In this document: piece by piece, positions 17,570 to 26,533 of the stretch
Layout of the letters: every line of letters starts with the position of its first letter
How positions within the stretch are numbered: position 1 is the stretch's first letter
NCBI GenBank assembly: GCA_028281495.1
Contig: JANQJU010000010.1
Location: 248,001-312,000, forward strand
Source of the DNA: SAR324 cluster bacterium
Lineage (GTDB): Bacteria > SAR324 > NAC60-12
DNA length: 64,000 bases
Direction of reading: 5' to 3'
Position numbers and translations under genes: made by a program
Notes under the pieces: generated by a model
The model's input: only the letters and a program-made list of their open reading frames with translations
Told to the model about the DNA's origin: nothing
Databases searched by the model: none

Positions 17570-20500
17570 AAGATTCGCTCAGTGGAAGGGTAAACCAAAA
17601 AGTTGATCCCTTATCTTTTTGGGAGTTTACCCCAATCATTCCCCCCATCTCCTGAACAAAGGATTTAGTAATTGCAAGTCCCAATCCGGTTCCCAAGGTG
17701 GAAACCACCTCTTTAGAACGAGCAAAACGTTCGAAAATGAAATTCAATTCTGATTCATCCATACCTATTCCCGTATCAATCACAGAAACCTTTGCTTTTC
17801 GATCATCGAGTTCTGTTTGAATTTCCACCGAACCTTCCTTGGTATATTTGGCTGCGTTGGAAATCAAATTCGTCAGTACAATTTCTAATCCTCCGGCATC
17901 GGCTTTGACATGAATTGGTTGTCCGCTGAAGTTTTGGACAAGGACGACATGTTCGTTAAAAATGCCGCTCAGGTTACGTGCCACTGTGTGGAGCATCGAA
18001 TGCAAATCAATCGATTCGAGTCGAAGTTGTTCAAAGCGAGCTTGCGAACGTGAGAGCTGTAACAGTCGATTGACCAAATTCATCAAGCGTCGAGCATTTT
18101 GTTGCAGAATTTCCAGAAACCGTTTTTGCTCTTCAGCCGGGGGAACGCATCGAGTGCCTTCGTTCAAAAAGCGCGTGAAGCGTTGAATGACATCGGTTGG
18201 GGTGCGGAGTTCATGCGAAATGTTTTGAAGGAATTCTTGTTTGTGTTGGTAAACCTGTTCCAATTGTTCAAGTGTTTGGGTCAAGGTCTGGGTGCGATCC
18301 TTCACGGTCCATTCCAAGTCCAGCGTTGAATTGATTTCTTGAAAAGCGAGGGACAGATATTGAGTCCACATCGCCACATAGGGCTGATCGTGCAACTCAA
18401 ATTGTGGTTCGTGAATCCCTTCGATTTGAATAAACCCAAGCAATTCATTCGGAGTTCCAAACAGTAAATTCAACTGATTTTCAGAAAAGAAAATATGATG
18501 CGTTTGGTGAGCATTCCAGATGGATTCAATGGGCTGAGGAATTTGTTGAGAAAACGAAATGCAATCCAATCGTTGAATGTCAAACGACTCAGTGGATATT
18601 TCCGATAACGCAACTTGGGCTTGAAAATAGGTAAAGTTGTTATCGCTGCACGGTTCTCGGAACCCTAAATGGATTTGTCCCGAAGGCTCGACGGTTACGA
18701 GCTGAAGCAGTGTCTGCACGGCTTCAACGATGGCGGTGTATTTGTCCTTCGCCGCAGCCAAGGTTTGGGTTTGGTCGAAAAGAAAGGCGAGGCGTTGATT
18801 CGCGATAGCTTGGGTCTGATGCAGCGTTCTTAGGTTGAGATGGTTTTGGATACGCTGATACAGCTCATCTTTCTGGAAAGGTTTGGTCAGATAATCATTG
18901 GCTCCACTGGCAAAACCTTCAACCAGATCCCGAGTTTGATTCTTGGCGGTGAGCATAATGATGGGAAGTTGGGCAGGACCATGCCTTTCGCGAATTTGAC
19001 GAGCCACTTCATAGCCACTCATCTGGGGCATCATAATATCCAACAGCATCAAATCAGGATGTTGTTCATCCAACTGTTCTAAGGCCACAATTCCATTAGG
19101 AACGGTGCATACCCGATACTGTTTCAATTCCAAAAAATTAGAAATTACCTTCAAGTTGACCAATTCATCATCCACCACCCAAATCGTTGAGGTCGATTCG
19201 GTGGTAGCTTCTTCCGTTGTTGGAAGTGATTCGCCCAGTTCGATGGGAGTCACGGAATCGGCAATGGTCGAGAGAAGAGGCAATGGAGCGGTTTCTCGGG
19301 CAACGGGTTGTTGGTGGGAGAGTGGCAACTCAAACGAAAATGTGGAACCCACATCCACTCGACTTTCGACGAAGATTTGTCCTCCATGCAATTCAACCAA
19401 CTGTTTGGTGATGGAAAGACCAAGGCCAGTCCCTCCATACTCTCGGGCAGTAGAACCATCGGCTTGTTCAAAGGATTCAAAAACACGGTCCAGCTTATCT
19501 TCCGCAATACCGATGCCCGTATCTTTTACCGCAATCACCATTCGCTGGTTCACTAACTGAGCGGAAACTCGTACTTCTCCTTGGTTGGTAAACTTGATGG
19601 CATTGCCCACCAAATTCAATAGAATCTGCTGAAGTCGATTTTCATCAGCCTCCACAAAGGGAAGGCTGTCTGATACGTCATTGATCAAGATGAGCGGCTT
19701 TTGTTGAGCCAGATATTGAGAGAGTTGCATCACCACATCCACCAAAGCCTTCACTTCCACAGGACGACATTGCAACTGGAGATCGTCATTTTTGATTTTG
19801 GAAAAATCGAGAATATCGTTGACCAACGCAGCCAGACGTTGACCACTCTTCACCAGCAAGGTGAGATCTTCATTGGCTTTGGCAGGTAGCGGCCCTGCGA
19901 TTCCTGCTACCAACGATTCGGCGAGTCCAATGATTCCATTGAGCGGGGTGCGTAATTCATGAGACGTGTTGGCCAAAAACTCATCTTTCAGCCGATCTAA
20001 CTGTTGGAGACGCTCTAAGGTCAAACGGAGTTCCTTCGTTTTCTCGTCGACCTTTTGTTCCAACGTGGATGCTAAATCTTCCAACTGTTGTTTCTTCTCG
20101 GTCAATTCTCGTTCTGCTTGTTGGCGTGTGAGAATGAAGTATTCAACCGCCTGTGCCATGCCCGCAATTTCATCATTGCCTTGAGTGGGCAACGGTTGGG
20201 GACGATTTTCCACATGAGAGTGAATGCTAGCTTCTAAGGAAAAGATCCGACCCAAAACCGAGCGACGGATGAACAGAAAAATCGCCAAGGCACTGATTGC
20301 CAGAATAAAGGGGATGGTCAGCAGCATTCTCCCCAAAATGTTGGTTTCTTCTTGAATTTGGAGGGTTTGATCCTGAATGCCTTTTTGAATGGTAGCAAAA
20401 ATCTGATCCACATGTTGGGTCACCTGTTCGGATAGAAATTTGTTTTCCACCAAATTATCTTGGATCAGTTGCTGTAGCTGTATGCGCTGCTCGACTAGAG

Positions 20501-21233
20501 CAAGCAACCCCTTTTCGCCAATACCGTATCGTTCGATCGTACTAGAATAGAGTTGGAAAGGTTTTGCCTGCTCTGCGGAAAGGGTCTCCAATTGTTGATG
20601 CAATTCATTTTTGATGGCTTCAAATCGGTCGAGAAAAGCACTGTATTTCACCTCATCTTCAACCGATTGGACAAAAAACAAGGCGTAGAATACTTGGGTA
20701 AATGCGGTGTGAAGCTGCGGATGCAATTGATGATTTTCTACGGATAATTCGAACTCTGTAAACCGTTCTGCGACCTGACGGATGCGGATGGAAAGTTGGT
20801 GGATACGTGTATCAACGCGTTTCCGGGCGTTCACCAGGTCCACCAGGGTCTGTAGATTGCTGAACAGGCGTTGGAATTCTTCAGAAAGCTGGGACAAGGT
20901 AGCGGGTTCTACATTGGTAGATTTCAAGCGATCTATCAATTGATCCATTTCCTCTGCACTCTGTTCCACTTCTTCGGTGAGTACCTCCAGAACCATCGGG
21001 TTCTCAGCCAGAATAATATCCGGCGCATTACTGATCAGTTTTTCGGTGCCCTTCACCAACTGGGTCACGGTCACAAAGACTGGCAATTGACGTTCGGTAA
21101 CTTGTTGAATATGAGTGTTGAAACTCTCAAAGCGGAATTCGGCCATGCCATTGGAAATTACGGCAATCAGTATGATGAATATCAATCCTGATAAGACTTT
21201 GCTTGAAATACCGAATTTGAGTTTGTTCAACAT
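17559..21233 (-). CDS. Hybrid sensor kinase with two kinase modules flanking a receiver
   Basis: A 1224-residue inner-membrane protein (1234 from a TTG at 21263). Numbered from that TTG, a helix spans about 22-40. A roughly 270-residue periplasmic region predicted to be all-helical (45-310) follows, then a second helix (312-333) and HAMP. The first kinase has His435 in TSHELRTPLNG and GTGLGLSITKQ. A receiver has Asp742 in LLDIMMPQMSG. After a GAF-like linker (810-990) comes a second complete kinase, with His1017 in ISHELRTPTDV and GTGLGLAITKS. The long helical sensor recalls TorS-type kinases that read a periplasmic binding protein. A solute-binding protein gene lies directly upstream and the response regulator overlaps the 3' end. 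Confidence 0.88.
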   Translation of the reverse strand: MLNKLKFGISSKVLSGLIFIILIAVISNGMAEFRFESFNTHIQQVTERQLPVFVTVTQLVKGTEKLISNAPDIILAENPMVLEVLTEEVEQSAEEMDQLIDRLKSTNVEPATLSQLSEEFQRLFSNLQTLVDLVNARKRVDTRIHQLSIRIRQVAERFTEFELSVENHQLHPQLHTAFTQVFYALFFVQSVEDEVKYSAFLDRFEAIKNELHQQLETLSAEQAKPFQLYSSTIERYGIGEKGLLALVEQRIQLQQLIQDNLVENKFLSEQVTQHVDQIFATIQKGIQDQTLQIQEETNILGRMLLTIPFILAISALAIFLFIRRSVLGRIFSLEASIHSHVENRPQPLPTQGNDEIAGMAQAVEYFILTRQQAERELTEKKQQLEDLASTLEQKVDEKTKELRLTLERLQQLDRLKDEFLANTSHELRTPLNGIIGLAESLVAGIAGPLPAKANEDLTLLVKSGQRLAALVNDILDFSKIKNDDLQLQCRPVEVKALVDVVMQLSQYLAQQKPLILINDVSDSLPFVEADENRLQQILLNLVGNAIKFTNQGEVRVSAQLVNQRMVIAVKDTGIGIAEDKLDRVFESFEQADGSTAREYGGTGLGLSITKQLVELHGGQIFVESRVDVGSTFSFELPLSHQQPVARETAPLPLLSTIADSVTPIELGESLPTTEEATTESTSTIWVVDDELVNLKVISNFLELKQYRVCTVPNGIVALEQLDEQHPDLMLLDIMMPQMSGYEVARQIRERHGPAQLPIIMLTAKNQTRDLVEGFASGANDYLTKPFQKDELYQRIQNHLNLRTLHQTQAIANQRLAFLFDQTQTLAAAKDKYTAIVEAVQTLLQLVTVEPSGQIHLGFREPCSDNNFTYFQAQVALSEISTESFDIQRLDCISFSQQIPQPIESIWNAHQTHHIFFSENQLNLLFGTPNELLGFIQIEGIHEPQFELHDQPYVAMWTQYLSLAFQEINSTLDLEWTVKDRTQTLTQTLEQLEQVYQHKQEFLQNISHELRTPTDVIQRFTRFLNEGTRCVPPAEEQKRFLEILQQNARRLMNLVNRLLQLSRSQARFEQLRLESIDLHSMLHTVARNLSGIFNEHVVLVQNFSGQPIHVKADAGGLEIVLTNLISNAAKYTKEGSVEIQTELDDRKAKVSVIDTGIGMDESELNFIFERFARSKEVVSTLGTGLGLAITKSFVQEMGGMIGVNSQKDKGSTFWFTLPLSESYDQ

Positions 21234-21244
21234 GGTTGGAAACC

Positions 21245-21393
21245 CTAGTCTGTTTTTCTCCAATAGACTTCATGCCTTGGCGACATTTCCCCCCAAATAC
21301 TTTTGCTGAGATTCGTCAATTCCCGATGATATATCATGCGGATGGGGTGCTCATACAAGCCATACACGGGAATATCGTGGGATCCCCCAATTA
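21245..21393 (-). pseudogene. 3' remnant of a family 5 solute-binding protein gene
   Basis: The frame encodes HDIPVYGLYEHPIRMIYH and SIWGEMSPRHEVYWRKTD, clearly the C terminus of the solute-binding proteins encoded at 21405, 30875 and 32568. It ends at TAG 21245-21247. On its 5' side the similarity jumps. The bases around 21379-21392 match the NWGDP codons found at 21709-21722 in the intact copy, but in another frame, so about 180 bases between these two segments have been deleted. It fills the gap between the intact solute-binding gene and the sensor kinase. Confidence 0.85.
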
Positions 21394-21404
21394 TTCTGTA
21401 AACC

Positions 21405-22988
21405 CTATTTTTTCCAATATACTTCATCCATCGGAGACATAGCTCCCCAAATACTTTGGTTGATATTCATTAAGTCTTTATGCTTAATCGTCCTGATGGG
21501 AAGTTCATACAAACCATATACGGGTAAATCGTGTGTGATGATTTTTTGGAACTCCCGATAGAGTGCTTTACGTTTTACGAAGTCCCGTTCAGTCGCAGCT
21601 CGTTCGAGAAGAGTATCGATTTGGTGGCTATGGTAGCCTTGGGTGTTGGACCATAAAACCCCCTTACGAATATTCGAACTCATATAAGTCCGATGCACTC
21701 CAATGACCGGATCCCCCCAATTGAAAACCAAATCAATGGTGGCTTCGAATTCCCAATTCGCCACTCGGTAAGCCCATTCTCCAAAGCTATAGACTCCATA
21801 TTTCACTTCCACACCCAACTTACGTAGAAACACCTGATGGAGGTAGGTCAGTATTTTTTGATTTGTACCCGAGGGATTGTTGAAAAATATAAGTTCAAAT
21901 GAAAAACGTTTTCCTTTTTGGTCTCTCAAATAACCCGCTTCATCGAGCAAGGCATTCGCCTTATCAAAATCAACTTTGTACAATTCCACATCATCCGTAT
22001 AAAAAGGACTACTTGACGATAAGGGACCTGTCGCTTGTTTAGCCTGCCCTTGGAACAGGGTTTCGATGATCAAATCACGGTCAATCGCGTAGGCGATGGC
22101 TTGCCGCACTCGATGATCATCAAACGGTGGCTTGCGCAAATTAAACGCCACCCAGGCCAGCGGTCCGGCAGCTTCGAATGACTTTGCATACATATGTAGA
22201 TGGTCCTCTTGGGCTAACTGGTTGGGAATTTCTATATCAACATCCGATTCCCAAAGATGAATCTCCCCAGTTTCCAATCCAATCGCAACTTCGTTAGGAT
22301 CTGTTGATTGGATCATGCGTATTTGATCCAGATAGGGTCTGCCTTCCAAAAAGAAGTCGTCATAGCGTTCCAGTAAAATTGATTTTTTGGGAATAAATTC
22401 TTTGAGCTTGAAAGGTCCAGACCCGATCGGTTGCTGATTCGCTGGATGCGTTTGGATATCCTGGCCATCGCCATAAATGTGTTTGGGCAGGATTGGAAGT
22501 AAGGCCGATGACATCGATAACAAGATGGACGGATGGGGATGCTTCAAACGAATGATGGCAATATGGTCATCAGGAGTTTCGACATTTTTCACGGGAGCAA
22601 ACATCTGCTGGAATGGGTGATTCGCTTTTATCAGGTTGATTGAAAATTCGATATCCTTAGAAGTAATCGGTTGGCCATCGTGAAAGGTCGCTTCTGGCGC
22701 TAAATGAAGCGTTACTGACAGCCCATCCTCTGCAACTTCCCAGTGCTCTGCCAGATAGGGTTGGGGTTGCCATTGGTTGTCATAACGCAACGGAGAAGCA
22801 AACAGTTGTGCCGCAGGCATCATGATCAGCGCACCCGAAGTGATGGCGGGATTCAAATGGGGTGGAGTGCTAGGAACGATCATGACCAATTCTCCCCCTC
22901 TTAGTTCTTCAGCTTGAACTGGATAAAATACCAACATGAAAATCAACATGACAATCAGGGAGGTTAATCCATAGTGATTCCATACCAT
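21405..22988 (-). CDS. ABC-type solute-binding protein, family 5 (copy 1)
   Basis: A 527-residue exported protein. A signal peptide (residues 1-26, ending PVQAEE) is followed by the family 5 peptide/nickel-binding fold. The family signature is DGLSVTLHLAPEATFHDGQP with ITSKDIEFS near residue 100, and later blocks include GSGPFKLKEF and VRQAIAYAIDRDLI. AAGGAG stands 5 bases before the ATG. No permease or ATPase gene is nearby, so it may serve a distant transporter or act as a ligand receptor. The gene points into the two-module sensor kinase, a position that suggests it may present ligand to that kinase. Two further intact paralogues and several remnants lie in the window. Confidence 0.9.
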   Translation of the reverse strand: MVWNHYGLTSLIVMLIFMLVFYPVQAEELRGGELVMIVPSTPPHLNPAITSGALIMMPAAQLFASPLRYDNQWQPQPYLAEHWEVAEDGLSVTLHLAPEATFHDGQPITSKDIEFSINLIKANHPFQQMFAPVKNVETPDDHIAIIRLKHPHPSILLSMSSALLPILPKHIYGDGQDIQTHPANQQPIGSGPFKLKEFIPKKSILLERYDDFFLEGRPYLDQIRMIQSTDPNEVAIGLETGEIHLWESDVDIEIPNQLAQEDHLHMYAKSFEAAGPLAWVAFNLRKPPFDDHRVRQAIAYAIDRDLIIETLFQGQAKQATGPLSSSSPFYTDDVELYKVDFDKANALLDEAGYLRDQKGKRFSFELIFFNNPSGTNQKILTYLHQVFLRKLGVEVKYGVYSFGEWAYRVANWEFEATIDLVFNWGDPVIGVHRTYMSSNIRKGVLWSNTQGYHSHQIDTLLERAATERDFVKRKALYREFQKIITHDLPVYGLYELPIRTIKHKDLMNINQSIWGAMSPMDEVYWKK

Positions 22989-23004
22989 ATTTTCTCCTTC
23001 TTAA

Positions 23005-23160
23005 GATATATCCACCAATGAGCAACTCTTGGCGGATATTGGAACTGGCATAAGTGCGACGAACCTCAATAATGGGATTTCCCCACTGGAAAGCGGATGG
23101 CCGGAGCGCTTGGACCGATGACGAGCGTAGCTTGTCCTCCAATGGCTTGGCGCACTAAGA
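23005..23160 (-). pseudogene. Multiply deleted solute-binding protein remnant
   Basis: Conceptual translation gives, in order, VRQAI, GQATLVIGP and, after a frame change, FQWGNPIIEVRRTYASSNIR. In the intact paralogues these occur as VRQAIAHAID, GQAKIATGP and FNWGDPIIGVHRTYASSNIR, separated by long stretches that are missing here. It is therefore a relic with at least two internal deletions, lying just upstream of the intact copy 1. The ribosome binding site of copy 1 lies at its decayed 3' edge. Confidence 0.75.
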
Positions 23161-23164
23161 TTGT

Positions 23165-24964
23165 CTAATGGTTTTGTTTCATCGACTTGACGATTTTTTT
23201 GAGCCGTTTGACTAACTTATGATTTTCCTGAGGTAATCGTACTGCAAGGCGAAAGTAAGTATCGCCATCCTTAAACTTATGGGAGACATCTTTAACTAAG
23301 ATTGCATATTCGTTCAGTAACGCATCGAGGATTTCGTGAGGCTTTCCAACTCCCTCTTTCCATTTCACCAAAATATGATGGCTCTGACTGGGATACACTT
23401 CCTCGATAAAGGGGAGTTGGGATAGTGTTCGCCGAAAGGTTTCTCGATCCTTTTTCGAGTATTCAAAGGAACACTTGAGTTCATTTTTATACTTTAAAAA
23501 AATTTCCAACATAAACTCGGCTACTGAATTCGTATTCCAAATAGGAATTTGCTGGAGAATATCCTGATACCATCGAGAGTTGCATGTATAGAGATATCCC
23601 AGTCGTACTCCTGGACAACCATAGGATTTACTCATACTTTTGATCACCATCACATTACTGATCGCTTCTTGTTCCAACGTCTCCATGATGGACGGTTCTT
23701 CAGAAAATTCGAGAAAGGACTCATCCACAATAAAATCCTTATGGGGATATTTTTGGATTAATTCCAAAACCTTTTTACTGGGAATAATCGAGCCACTGGG
23801 GTTGTTCGGATTGACAATGACAATGAGGTCCGCTTGATCAACCTGGGCCTTGAGGCTGACTTTCTTCTGGCACACGGGGTCCGAATACGTCAGGCTTTTG
23901 GGAAAAATACGAGAGTATTCTCCGAAGGTTGGATCAGGAAGCAAAACCCGACGATCTTTGAAATAGTTTTGCAGGATCGGATAAACTTGAGAGGCTCCAT
24001 TCAGCAAAATTAAACGGTTTTGAGAATATCCCGTTACATAAGATAACTTTTCGTTGAGCAATATCTGTGTGGAACCATAGTTATGCAACAATTTGGGCAG
24101 ATGATTCTTGATTGCTGAAATCATCGATTCTGGAGGAAAATACATATTGCGAATAAAGCAGAAGTCGAGGAGTTCATAGTTCCAGTAGCCACCAAATCCC
24201 TGCTCTAATAGAGACCGACGTTTGCGGTGATTAAAAATATATTCTGCTTCCCTCAAATCATTCGGATCATCAACTTCAGCCCATTTCTCATCTTTAATAA
24301 TTTCAGCATAAATCATTTTCTTTTGCATATAAATTAAAATGCCCAGAATAAGCTCGTAATAGCAATTGTCATCAATCGTTCTGGCATAATAGGTCAATAA
24401 AGTTTTGAACTCATTTTCACAAAACGACTGCTCCAACTTATAAATATTTAATGTTTTGTATTTATCAGAAAAATCGAAGTTTTCATCTTGCAAATGAGGA
24501 GGAATGACATTGGTAATTTTCTCATTGGAAACGGTGACTACTGTCCCATCCAGTCCTGCATGATATCGGCAAACTAAAGCCACATTTTTAAATGGACTAT
24601 TGATGGCACGTTCAATCACTTGTGCATCGTAGATTAGGTCGGATTCTATTAAGACAATGTCATCATTCAAGGGTACTTTTTCGAATGCAAGGGCTAAAGA
24701 AAAGATATTATTGGTATCCAAATAACGCTCATTCTTGACAAAAGTAAATTGAACTTTAGGAAAGGTAGATAGGAGATAATTTTCTAATTCATCAGCCCGA
24801 TATCCAGTCACGACTACAATGTCGCTGATCTCGTTTTCTAAAAGCCCTATGACAATACGGCTAATAATCGTTTCTTCATCGACCTTAAGTAAGGTTTTAT
24901 GTGTGTAGTTTGTTAACGGCCTCATGCGCCTACCATAGCCCGCGGCTAGTATGAATGCTTTCAT
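23165..24964 (-). CDS. Fused sugar-type nucleotidyltransferase / PLP aminotransferase-fold enzyme (PntC-like)
   Basis: About 599 residues in two enzyme domains. The N-terminal half is a nucleotidyltransferase of the LicC/CTP:phosphocholine type (MKAFILAAGYGRRMRPLT, then HKTLLKVDEETIISR). The C-terminal half is a fold-type I PLP enzyme close to HisC/CobD (NPNNPSGS, PLP-contacting Asp in FIVDESFLEF, Schiff-base Lys in SMSKSYGCPGVRLGY). From memory, the same domain order and length occur in PntC, which activates 2-aminoethylphosphonate with CTP. No PEP mutase gene is present, so decarboxylation or transamination of another phospho-amino acid before CDP activation is equally possible. Next to it is a CDP-alcohol phosphatidyltransferase that could use the product. 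An ATG at 25015 would add 17 residues. Confidence 0.82.
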   Translation of the reverse strand: MKAFILAAGYGRRMRPLTNYTHKTLLKVDEETIISRIVIGLLENEISDIVVVTGYRADELENYLLSTFPKVQFTFVKNERYLDTNNIFSLALAFEKVPLNDDIVLIESDLIYDAQVIERAINSPFKNVALVCRYHAGLDGTVVTVSNEKITNVIPPHLQDENFDFSDKYKTLNIYKLEQSFCENEFKTLLTYYARTIDDNCYYELILGILIYMQKKMIYAEIIKDEKWAEVDDPNDLREAEYIFNHRKRRSLLEQGFGGYWNYELLDFCFIRNMYFPPESMISAIKNHLPKLLHNYGSTQILLNEKLSYVTGYSQNRLILLNGASQVYPILQNYFKDRRVLLPDPTFGEYSRIFPKSLTYSDPVCQKKVSLKAQVDQADLIVIVNPNNPSGSIIPSKKVLELIQKYPHKDFIVDESFLEFSEEPSIMETLEQEAISNVMVIKSMSKSYGCPGVRLGYLYTCNSRWYQDILQQIPIWNTNSVAEFMLEIFLKYKNELKCSFEYSKKDRETFRRTLSQLPFIEEVYPSQSHHILVKWKEGVGKPHEILDALLNEYAILVKDVSHKFKDGDTYFRLAVRLPQENHKLVKRLKKIVKSMKQNH

Positions 24965-25067
24965 GGCGTCCCGATATGATAAAAATTGTGTGGTTTGGGA
25001 AATATGACAAACCATCAAGAGTATTCTTCCCTCTTAACTTTGCCGGTGGCCTTTTTCATTGCTTCGA

Positions 25068-25796
25068 TTATTCAGATTTTTGTGACAGTTGACCGATTTT
25101 CCACATTCTAAAACCATAATTGAGAATCATGGCCAGCGACATTAGACCTAAAAACCAATTCAGAAGTTGAGGACTCGATGTCAACTGATACATCACTATG
25201 ACTATTGAAAAGTACAACAGTCGATTGTCACTTCCTGCGGAGATCCAGCAAAAATAGCGTTCTACGTCCTTTTTGGGATAATTGGATTGAAACGAAGAAC
25301 GGTACTTTTCCGAAGAAACCGTTAACAGGAAAATTCCTCCTTGGTATAGCAAGAAGTTTAACGTCAAAGAGGAAGTCAGCTGTTCCTCCGGTAGGCTGAC
25401 AAAAAGCGCAGCCAGTAAAATGAATTCGGTCACTCGGTCGACCATAGTATCGTAAAAGTCTCCCTTTTGACTCGCCTGCGCCGAAAGTCGAGCCACTTCT
25501 CCATCGACACAGGACCATATTCCGAAAACTTGTATCAGTAAGGCTCCTAGAATGTAGTCCTGCGCATAAATGGCGATAGAGGCGCCGACCGCAAATAAGA
25601 AGTCAATGAAGGTGGCCTGGTTGGGTGAAATGTTCCACAATACACACCATCGAGACACATAAAGCGAGAGTCGGCGCTGCACGGCGTAACAGTATGCCCC
25701 ATCACTTTTAGGTTTGGCTAATTTAGGATACTGACTGCGTAATTTAATCTCGTCTAACCATTCAGGATTTGCTTGATTTGTCATACGATCACTCAT
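25068..25796 (-). CDS. CDP-alcohol phosphatidyltransferase
   Basis: A 242-residue inner-membrane enzyme with about six hydrophobic segments. The family motif is complete: Asp98-Gly99-x2-Ala102-Arg103-x8-Gly112-x3-Asp116-x3-Asp120 (DGEVARLSAQ through GDFYDTMVD). Such enzymes move a phospho-alcohol from a CDP-linked donor to another alcohol, usually a lipid. Here either the CDP-activated head group could come from the fused nucleotidyltransferase 49 bases downstream, or CDP-diacylglycerol could be the donor. The gene follows the histidine phosphatase by 17 bases in what looks like one operon. The acceptor and product are not known. Confidence 0.88.
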   Translation of the reverse strand: MSDRMTNQANPEWLDEIKLRSQYPKLAKPKSDGAYCYAVQRRLSLYVSRWCVLWNISPNQATFIDFLFAVGASIAIYAQDYILGALLIQVFGIWSCVDGEVARLSAQASQKGDFYDTMVDRVTEFILLAALFVSLPEEQLTSSLTLNFLLYQGGIFLLTVSSEKYRSSFQSNYPKKDVERYFCWISAGSDNRLLYFSIVIVMYQLTSSPQLLNWFLGLMSLAMILNYGFRMWKIGQLSQKSE

Positions 25797-25813
25797 GCTT
25801 ATCTAAAAGATTT

Positions 25814-26533
25814 CTATTGAGTAGGGTAGGTATCGATTTGGCCATACCCACTTTGGATTTCCACCTTACCAATGGGGTGCTTGATTTCAAACAGGTAAAT
25901 CTGTTTGGCAATTGGCGCAAAAATATAGAGCCAATGGTTTTTATGCTCCACATGGTACCCTTCCTCGAAGGATAACCCCAATAAACTCTTGATGAGCATT
26001 TTATTCACATTCCGGTGGCCGACTAAGAGGGTATTCCCAAACTGCGAAACGGAAGATAAAATTTCATTCAAAGGTACTTGAATGCGGTCATAAACCATTT
26101 TTAGGTTTTCTCCTCCACCCGGTAACACATAGTTGATTTCATCCTTTAAAAAATCCGAATATATTTTTTCCGAGTAAGCGTCGGCAAAATTGACTTTATG
26201 TTCCCCTTCAAACACCCCCAGTTGGGCTTCATTCAACTCAGGGAGCCGTTTGATCTCCACCCCCTTTTCAATACTGATCGGCTCTGCTGTCGTGATGGTT
26301 CTGCTCAAGTCACTGGTATAAATTTGACTCAAAGGCACTGATTGCAATTGAAAAAAAAGATTTTTCCGTTGTTGAAATCCTCGGATACTTAAAGGACGAT
26401 CCTGCACTCCTTGAATCAGCCCTAAAGCATTCCAGTCCGTTTCTCCGTGCCTCCCCAACAACAAACAATTTTCATTCAACTCGTCTAAAAACTCTCCCAG
26501 AGAGGCATAGACCTGCTTGGTGGTTGCGTTCAT
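25814..26533 (-). CDS. Histidine phosphatase (phosphoglycerate mutase-like)
   Basis: A 239-residue cytoplasmic phosphatase of the histidine-phosphatase superfamily. The phospho-accepting His is in LLLGRHGETDWN near residue 28, Arg in SDLSRTITTAEP, acidic Glu in LPELNEAQLGVFEG and the second catalytic His in LLVGHRNVN. It resembles alpha-ribazole phosphatase and small-molecule phosphatases more than glycolytic mutase. Its ATG overlaps the TGA of the upstream channel gene (ATGA), so the two are translationally coupled. In this operon it may remove phosphate from an intermediate or product of the CDP-alcohol pathway. That role is inferred from its neighbours. Confidence 0.85.
   Translation of the reverse strand: MNATTKQVYASLGEFLDELNENCLLLGRHGETDWNALGLIQGVQDRPLSIRGFQQRKNLFFQLQSVPLSQIYTSDLSRTITTAEPISIEKGVEIKRLPELNEAQLGVFEGEHKVNFADAYSEKIYSDFLKDEINYVLPGGGENLKMVYDRIQVPLNEILSSVSQFGNTLLVGHRNVNKMLIKSLLGLSFEEGYHVEHKNHWLYIFAPIAKQIYLFEIKHPIGKVEIQSGYGQIDTYPTQ

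Noticed and set aside
23165..25796. A complete phosphonate biosynthesis locus
   Set aside because: The PntC-like fusion is suggestive, but no PEP mutase or phosphonopyruvate decarboxylase gene is in the window.
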